Shown in pieces: positions 15,448 through 19,336 of a stretch of DNA of 19,336 nt. Both the position numbers and the translations under genes were made by a program. The stretch is from assembly GCA_020853995.1 (NCBI GenBank), contig JADYXV010000254.1:1-19336 (forward strand), given 5' to 3'. The DNA comes from Novosphingobium sp. Lineage in GTDB: Bacteria; Pseudomonadota; Alphaproteobacteria; Sphingomonadales; Sphingomonadaceae. The notes under the pieces were generated by a model. The model did not search any database. It was given only the letters and a program-made list of their open reading frames with translations, and was not told where the DNA came from. Positions within the stretch are counted from its first letter, which is position 1. Each line of letters begins with the position of its first letter.

Positions 15448-15502
15448 GGGTTCGCGCTCGCGCCACTATCGCGAAAAGCACCGGATAAGCGCACCTCCCC
15501 GC

Positions 15503-15532
15503 TTGCACACGGAATCGCCCGTGTTCTATACC
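15503..15532 (+). promoter_or_regulatory. Candidate parE promoter giving a leaderless transcript
   Basis: TTGCAC (15503-15508) and TATACC (15527-15532) are separated by 18 bp. A start 7-8 nt downstream of the -10 box falls on or next to the A of the parE ATG at 15540. No Shine-Dalgarno is visible before that ATG, which agrees with a leaderless mRNA. The spacing is one longer than ideal. Confidence 0.45.
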
Positions 15533-15539
15533 CGTTCAC

Positions 15540-17552
15540 ATGTCCGATGATCTCTTCGACAAACTCCCCGCCACCACCGCTGGCGAAACCTATGACGGCT
15601 CGGCGATCGAGGTTCTCGACGGCCTTGAACCTGTTCGCCGCCGCCCCGGCATGTATATCGGCGGCACCGATGAACGCGCGCTCCATCACCTCGCCGCCGA
15701 AGTGCTCGATAACGCGATGGACGAAGCCGTCGCAGGCCACGCCAACCGCATAGAAGTGTACCTTGAAGAAGAGCCCGGCAGCGCGGGCCGGTTGACCATA
15801 TCGGATAACGGTCGTGGCATTCCGGTCGATGAGCACCCGAAATACCCCGGAAAATCCGCACTCGAAGTGATCCTCACCACGCTCCACTCAGGCGGCAAGT
15901 TCTCTGGCAAAGCCTATGCCACCAGCGGCGGCCTCCACGGCGTCGGCGTATCGGTCGTCAACGCGCTGTCCTCGCTCACCCGCATCGAAGTTGCCCGCAA
16001 CAAGGAGCTTTACGCGCAGGAATTTTCACGCGGCCTTCCCACCACCAAGCTGCAAAAGATCGGCAACGCCCCCAACCGGCGCGGTACGCAAGTCACCTTT
16101 GTGCCCGATACCGAAATCTTCGGCACCGATGCCAAGTTCAAACCCGCCCGCCTGTTCCGGCTGGTCCGCTCGAAGGCATATCTGTTCGCTGGCGTTGAAA
16201 TCCGCTGGAAATGCGCACCCGGCCTCGTCTCGGATGATGTGCCCGCCGAAGCGGTGTTCCAGTTCCCCGGCGGCTTGGCCGATCATCTGGCCGAACAAGT
16301 CTCAGGCCGCGAATGCGTCACCACGCTGCCGTTCTCGGGCACACAGGATTTCCCGGCTGGCCCCGAAGGCCAAGAGATGGGCCGTGTCGAATGGGCTATC
16401 GCTTGGCCACTTTGGTCCGATGGATCGTACTCATGGTACTGCAACACCATCCCCACCCCCGATGGCGGCACCCATGAACAAGGCCTGCGCGCCGCGCTCA
16501 CCAAAGGCATTCGCGCTTTCGCCGATCTGATCGGCCAGAAAAAAGCCAAAGATATCGCGCCTGAAGACATGATCACCGGCAGCGAAATCATGCTCTCGGT
16601 CTTCGTGCGCGATCCCCAGTTCCAAAGCCAGACCAAAGACCGCCTGACTTCGCCTGAAGCCGCGCGCATGGTCGAAGCTGCCGTGCGCGATCACTTCGAT
16701 CACTTCCTCACCGACAATATGGAGCGCGGCAAAGCCCTGCTCGGCGCGGTGATGGAACGCATGGACGAACGCCTCCGCCGCAAGGCAGAGCGTGAGGTCA
16801 AACGCAAAACCGCCACCAGCGCGCGCAAGCTGCGCCTGCCCGGCAAGCTTACCGACTGCACCGGCGAAGGCAGCGGCGAAACCGAACTCTTCATCGTCGA
16901 AGGCGATTCCGCAGGCGGCAGCGCCAAGATGGCGCGGGATCGCAAAACACAGGCGATCCTGCCCATTCGCGGTAAGATCCTCAACGTCGCCAGCGCCTCG
17001 GCTGACAAGATCCGTGGCAATCAGGAAATCGCCGATCTCGCTTTGGCGCTGGGCTGCGGTATGCGCAAAGACTGCAATCCCGACGCCCTGCGCTATGATC
17101 GCGTGATCATCATGACCGATGCCGATGTTGATGGCGCGCACATCGCAACCCTGCTGATGACGTTCTTCTTCCAGGAAATGCCTGAGCTCGTCCGGCGCGG
17201 CCACCTCTACCTCGCCCAACCCCCGCTTTACCGCATCACCCACGGCAGCACCTCGGCCTACGCCAAGGACGAAGCCCACCGCATCCTGCTGGAAACCACC
17301 AAGTTCAAAGGCAAAAAGGTTGATGTGGGCCGCTTCAAGGGCCTCGGCGAAATGAACCCCAACCAGTTGCGCGAAACCACAATGGCGCCTGCAACCCGCA
17401 GCCTCATCCGCATCACCCTACCCCCCGAATACGAAGGCCGCGCCGCAGTAAAAGATCTCGTAGACCGCCTGATGGGCCGCGATCCCGCGCAACGGTTCAT
17501 GTTCATCCAGAACCGGGCGGGAGAGTTGGACCCTGATTTGATTGATGCGTGA
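15540..17552 (+). CDS. parE: DNA topoisomerase IV subunit B (ParE)
   Basis: The product is 670 aa from ATG 15540; no ribosome-binding site is seen. With ParC it forms the ATP-dependent type II topoisomerase that decatenates sister chromosomes. The domains in order are: GHKL ATPase (EVLDNAMDEA, Glu54 and Asn58; DNGRGIP 89-95; GLHGVGVSVVNAL 131-143); transducer domain with the QTK loop at 364-366; and TOPRIM with EGDSAGG (454-460) and DADVDGAH (527-534). The C-terminus carries RFKGLGEMNPNQL. The length, the absence of the roughly 170-residue insert or longer tail of many proteobacterial GyrB proteins, and the KYPGKSALEVILTTLHSGGKF segment favour ParE over GyrB. It is flanked by the LpoA-like gene upstream and by lower-GC accessory DNA downstream. 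Confidence 0.94.
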   Translation: MSDDLFDKLPATTAGETYDGSAIEVLDGLEPVRRRPGMYIGGTDERALHHLAAEVLDNAMDEAVAGHANRIEVYLEEEPGSAGRLTISDNGRGIPVDEHPKYPGKSALEVILTTLHSGGKFSGKAYATSGGLHGVGVSVVNALSSLTRIEVARNKELYAQEFSRGLPTTKLQKIGNAPNRRGTQVTFVPDTEIFGTDAKFKPARLFRLVRSKAYLFAGVEIRWKCAPGLVSDDVPAEAVFQFPGGLADHLAEQVSGRECVTTLPFSGTQDFPAGPEGQEMGRVEWAIAWPLWSDGSYSWYCNTIPTPDGGTHEQGLRAALTKGIRAFADLIGQKKAKDIAPEDMITGSEIMLSVFVRDPQFQSQTKDRLTSPEAARMVEAAVRDHFDHFLTDNMERGKALLGAVMERMDERLRRKAEREVKRKTATSARKLRLPGKLTDCTGEGSGETELFIVEGDSAGGSAKMARDRKTQAILPIRGKILNVASASADKIRGNQEIADLALALGCGMRKDCNPDALRYDRVIIMTDADVDGAHIATLLMTFFFQEMPELVRRGHLYLAQPPLYRITHGSTSAYAKDEAHRILLETTKFKGKKVDVGRFKGLGEMNPNQLRETTMAPATRSLIRITLPPEYEGRAAVKDLVDRLMGRDPAQRFMFIQNRAGELDPDLIDA

Positions 17553-17668
17553 TGAGTACCACTGAGTACACCAAAGGGACCGGAATCGAACGCAGCTATG
17601 GTGCGGAACGCGTCTAGGCCTCACTCGAAACCCTTCGCAGACTTCGATCTGCGTGCTAATCAATATCT

Positions 17669-18205
17669 ATGTGGAAGCGTTTACTTCTTGTTGGTGCGGC
17701 CAGAATTGCGGCTGCCACTCTCATCATAATCGCTTGTCTTTGGCCGTTAACGATTTTTTTCAGCTATGGACGTGAGCCATGTACTGACGATAGTTCACTG
17801 CAAATTGTAAGCCGGATCATTCTTCCGTTTGCCTTTGCAGTAGCTGCATGGTTGCTGTTTCGAGCTGCTTCCACAAGCAGTTGGAGAGCGGCAGGCACAT
17901 CCTGCACCATTGTATTTGTAGCGCTTCTTGCGACTTGGCTTGCTTCCAAGCACAACGACACCATTCAAAATGCCTGCTCAGTCCGCAGTTGGCCTGAAGC
18001 CGTCAGGGACTGCCAAGCAAATCCTAAACACTATCGACGCAGCATTGGCACCACTGGTTATCCAATCTACACATTGATCCCACCCGGTATTACGGATGAT
18101 GCGTGGAGCTGTTTGATGCGGTGGCATCACCACAACGGCTCAGTGTCGATGGAGGTCGATGAAAGCGTTTACGAGGCTTATCGACGTAGTCTTTCGAAAA
18201 AATAG
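17669..18205 (+). CDS. Orphan membrane protein of unknown function
   Basis: The product is 178 aa from ATG 17669; no ribosome-binding site is clear. Three likely membrane spans lie at about 9-32, 47-66 and 75-92. A soluble part of about 86 residues follows and holds three of the protein's conserved-looking cysteines (103, 115, 148; another is at 38 in the first loop). The tail includes YPIYTLIPPGITDDAWSC and RWHHHNGSVSMEVDES. I recognise no family. Base composition is clearly lower in GC than in the parE gene before it. It stands between parE and a toxin-antitoxin pair, so it is probably horizontally acquired. The stop at 18203-18205 is 8 nt from the convergent toxin stop. Confidence 0.6.
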   Translation: MWKRLLLVGAARIAAATLIIIACLWPLTIFFSYGREPCTDDSSLQIVSRIILPFAFAVAAWLLFRAASTSSWRAAGTSCTIVFVALLATWLASKHNDTIQNACSVRSWPEAVRDCQANPKHYRRSIGTTGYPIYTLIPPGITDDAWSCLMRWHHHNGSVSMEVDESVYEAYRRSLSKK

Positions 18206-18213
18206 ACTTACGA

Positions 18214-18504
18214 TCAACCAATCCAGCGGCCAACATCCACGGACTTGTGCAACACGCGCCGGATAATGATACAACCCGGCTCAACGTCATAGAACAGCCG
18301 ATGGCTACCATGCGGTAGCGAGCGGATTGGCGGTCGGAACTCTTTGTGGAGAACGCCGATTTCCGGATGTCGCGCCAACAACGCAAAGCTGCGCTCAAAT
18401 CCCGCAGCATAGGCTTCCGCGCTATCCCATCCGAAGGCGTCGGTTCCATAAGTGAGGATGTTCACAAAGTCGCGGTCAGCCTCTTGGCTGAGTTCAACCT
18501 TCAT
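18214..18504 (-). CDS. RelE/ParE superfamily toxin
   Basis: The product is 96 aa from ATG 18502-18504, with AGG 6 nt upstream; the preceding codon is GTG and could also initiate. The sequence has the ParE layout: VELSQEADRDFVNILTYG opening strand and helix, a WDSAEAYAAGFERSFALLARHPEIG helix pair (about 26-50), and the C-terminal strands RSLPHGSHRLFYDVE and IIIRRVLHKSVD. The motif RxLPxGSHxxFYxxE with RVLHxS is typical of ParE-type toxins, many of which poison DNA gyrase. The gene overlaps the antitoxin stop by 11 nt, as in coupled type II modules. It is encoded downstream of its antitoxin. The target cannot be read from the sequence. Confidence 0.9.
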   Translation of the reverse strand: MKVELSQEADRDFVNILTYGTDAFGWDSAEAYAAGFERSFALLARHPEIGVLHKEFRPPIRSLPHGSHRLFYDVEPGCIIIRRVLHKSVDVGRWIG

Positions 18505-18745
18505 CACGCGCCTGTAACTGCTCCCGAGTCTGCGAGATTATGTCTTCTATGGAACGGGAACTGATCCCGGACACACGGCCTTTCGCAATCTCGGCCCGCA
18601 AATGCTCCAGTCGCGCAGCCTCACGCTGATCCTGCCGCACCAGATCGCGCACATAATCGCTGCTGCTGGCAAACGAACCATCAGCCACGCGGCCTTCGAT
18701 CCATTCTTTCATCTTGTCAGGGACGGATATGTTCATTTGGGCCAT
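18494..18745 (-). CDS. ParD-type ribbon-helix-helix antitoxin
   Basis: The product is 83 aa from ATG 18743-18745; a second in-frame ATG lies three codons on (18734-18736). The N-terminus MNISVPDKMKEWIEGRV is a ribbon-helix-helix strand and helix, followed by FASSSDYVRDLVRQD, the second RHH helix, so residues 1-45 should bind the operator as a dimer. The C-terminal helix (LEHLRAEIAKGRVSG and ISQTREQLQARDEG) would bind and block the toxin. It is the first gene of a parDE-type operon with a near-consensus promoter directly upstream. No Shine-Dalgarno is seen, in line with a leaderless start. An upstream extension to 18808 crosses the promoter and is rejected. Confidence 0.9.
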   Translation of the reverse strand: MAQMNISVPDKMKEWIEGRVADGSFASSSDYVRDLVRQDQREAARLEHLRAEIAKGRVSGISSRSIEDIISQTREQLQARDEG

Positions 18746-18751
18746 GCATAT

Positions 18752-18780
18752 AAAATACAAATCCGTGTGTTTATTGTCAA
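18752..18780 (-). promoter_or_regulatory. Near-consensus promoter of the parDE-type operon
   Basis: On the minus strand the -35 box is TTGACA (18775-18780, 6/6), the spacer is 17 bp, and the -10 box is TATTTT (18752-18757, 4/6). The predicted start is about 7 nt past the -10 box, on or next to the A of the antitoxin ATG at 18745. The -35 box overlaps the short palindrome TTGT-TG-ACAA, a possible part of the ParD operator. Confidence 0.75.
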
Positions 18781-18887
18781 CAAAATGAGCCGAGTGCATC
18801 TCCCACATGGTTTACTCGCGCCCGCAAATCGCTCGCAAGCCGCGTCGCCGTGTTCCGTCTCGCCGCAATTCGTGGTAACGTCACAAA

Positions 18888-19112
18888 ATGACCGTCATCG
18901 ACTCCTTTCTGGCTTTCACGGCACGGCTTGGTGAACCCGAACGTCTTGCCGTGGAAGAAGCTCTCGCCGACCTGATGGAAAGCTACGAACCAAAGTATGG
19001 GTTCACCGCTAAAGAACTGGCAGAACTTGACCGCCGGATGACCGAGACCAATCCTGTGATGGCATCTAAAGACGAAGTCCGGAGGATCTTCGGGCACGCA
19101 TTCGACCAATAA
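18888..19112 (+). CDS. Putative antitoxin of a second, divergent toxin-antitoxin pair
   Basis: The product is 74 aa from ATG 18888; only a weak GGTAACG lies upstream. It is acidic and mostly helical: FLAFTARLGEPERLAVEEAL, then an ALADLMESYEPKYGFTAKEL region, then ELDRRMTETNPVMASKDEVR. The acidic spacer and final SKDEVRRIF helix resemble the toxin-wrapping part of RelB/CopG-like antitoxins, but no standard DNA-binding domain is certain. The main argument is context: the stop codon shares its last A with the ATG of a ParE/RelE-like toxin fragment (TAATG). The intact reading frame next to a broken toxin makes it an orphan antitoxin. Confidence 0.72.
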   Translation: MTVIDSFLAFTARLGEPERLAVEEALADLMESYEPKYGFTAKELAELDRRMTETNPVMASKDEVRRIFGHAFDQ

Positions 19113-19234
19113 TGATCGTCGAATTTCGCGCCAGCGCGGCCGCCGACCTTGATGCAATCGTCGCATGGTACGACGATGTCGCACCGGCAAGTACTTCGCG
19201 TATCCTCTCAGAGCCCGATCCGAAATTAAGTTGA
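19112..19234 (+). pseudogene. RelE/ParE-like toxin, truncated by an insertion sequence
   Basis: From ATG 19112 the frame reads MIVEFRASAAADLDAIVAWY and on to SRIL. This is the first strand and helix of a ParE/RelE-type toxin (usual length about 95-105 aa). After codon 33 (base 19210) the similarity stops, and seven more codons lead to TGA 19232-19234. The break falls where a probable insertion-sequence end begins (19211). The C-terminal strands that carry the catalytic or target-binding residues in this family are missing, so the product should be inactive. The start overlaps the antitoxin stop by one base. Confidence 0.75.
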
Positions 19235-19336
19235 GTAGTATCAGTAGGTTAGCTTGACGCTGCGGCCGGTCGCTGATTCAGGGGTTTTGCGAAAAACTTC
19301 AATGGATCAACGATGTGGACTGATACCACTCGCGCT
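19211..19336 (+). mobile_element. Left end of an IS5-family insertion sequence (partial)
   Basis: The toxin homology ends at 19210 and the following 102 bases are non-coding up to ATG 19313. The element seems to start with GAGCCCGATCCGAAATTAAG as its terminal inverted repeat; the other end is outside the window, so the repeat and any target duplication cannot be compared. The bases before the junction (TCA) would fit the TNA-type duplication of the IS427 group, but this is inference. The family call rests on the transposase N-terminus. Confidence 0.65.
19313..19336 (+). CDS. IS5-family transposase, first eight codons (partial)
   Basis: ATG 19313, with GGA 6 nt upstream, begins MWTDTTRA and runs off the window end. 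To my recollection this start is characteristic of IS5-family (IS427-type) transposases of sphingomonads and related bacteria, which continue into an SDLTDAEWALLEP-like segment not visible here. Eight residues are little evidence, but the start agrees with the disrupted toxin upstream. Confidence 0.6.

Noticed and set aside
16431..17279. A 282-codon minus-strand frame opposite parE
   Set aside because: It lies wholly inside a certain gene, shows no start signal and has a composition typical of shadow frames.
15540..17552. Gyrase subunit B as the identity of the topoisomerase gene
   Set aside because: The length of 670 aa and the absence of the extra segments of many proteobacterial GyrB proteins fit ParE better; a phylogenetic tree would settle it.
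17575..17591. A stretch like the T-arm of a minus-strand tRNA (reverse complement GTTCGATTCCGG) just after parE, possibly an integration scar
   Set aside because: The flanking bases do not form a T-stem and no CCA end or acceptor follows, so chance likeness is the simpler reading.
17636..17653. Inverted repeat CGCAGA-6 nt-TCTGCG before the orphan membrane protein
   Set aside because: Only six base pairs and no T-run, so it is too weak to call a terminator or operator.
1..19336. CRISPR arrays, tandem repeat arrays, rRNA genes or a complete prophage
   Set aside because: No regularly spaced repeats, no rRNA-like sequence and no phage structural genes were seen; the holin alone is not enough for a prophage call.

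Overview
The window is a GC-rich chromosomal segment, most likely from an alphaproteobacterium of the order Sphingomonadales. I infer this from the gene sets and orders (yajC-secD-secF; aroQ-accB-accC; rsmI-yraN-gshB divergent from an LpoA-like lipoprotein gene), from a solitary holin of the gene-transfer-agent type, and from an IS5-type transposase N-terminus that resembles sphingomonad copies. No 16S rRNA gene is present, so the assignment stays an inference. From 1 to about 17550 the region is ordinary core genome, tightly packed, with no gap above 300 bases.

Layout, left to right. The tail of an ABC-F ATPase (1-213, +) converges across a hairpin on a Tat-exported DUF885 metallopeptidase-like protein (-). 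Divergent from that is a two-gene unit: an XRE regulator with a possible degenerate S24-like C-terminal half, then a GT4 glycosyltransferase. Converging on it is the yajC-secD-secF operon (-), whose intrinsic terminator lies inside the 3' end of the glycosyltransferase gene. tRNA-Pro(GGG) follows with its own promoter, then a GTA-type holin, a small lipoprotein, and the aroQ-accB-accC block, which ends in a strong bidirectional terminator. Next on the minus strand are a small unknown protein, a dedA gene broken by one in-frame TAG codon, and gshB, yraN and rsmI. An LpoA-like lipoprotein and topoisomerase IV subunit B (parE) run on the plus strand.

From about 17553 to the end the character changes: lower GC, an orphan three-helix membrane protein, a complete minus-strand ParD/ParE-type toxin-antitoxin pair with a near-consensus promoter, and a second, divergent antitoxin-toxin pair whose toxin is cut after 33 codons by what looks like the left end of an IS5-family element. 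The window ends eight codons into the transposase. This looks like accessory DNA attached downstream of parE.

Functionally the core part covers protein export (YajC/SecD/SecF), fatty-acid synthesis entry (AccB/AccC), the shikimate pathway (AroQ), glutathione synthesis (GshB), 16S rRNA methylation (RsmI), envelope synthesis control (LpoA-like, GT4) and chromosome decatenation (ParE/topo IV). I did not find a clearly new multi-gene system. The most interesting points are the nonsense-interrupted dedA, the IS-broken toxin beside an intact antitoxin, two apparently leaderless promoters, the solitary GTA-type holin, and the XRE-GT4 pair.
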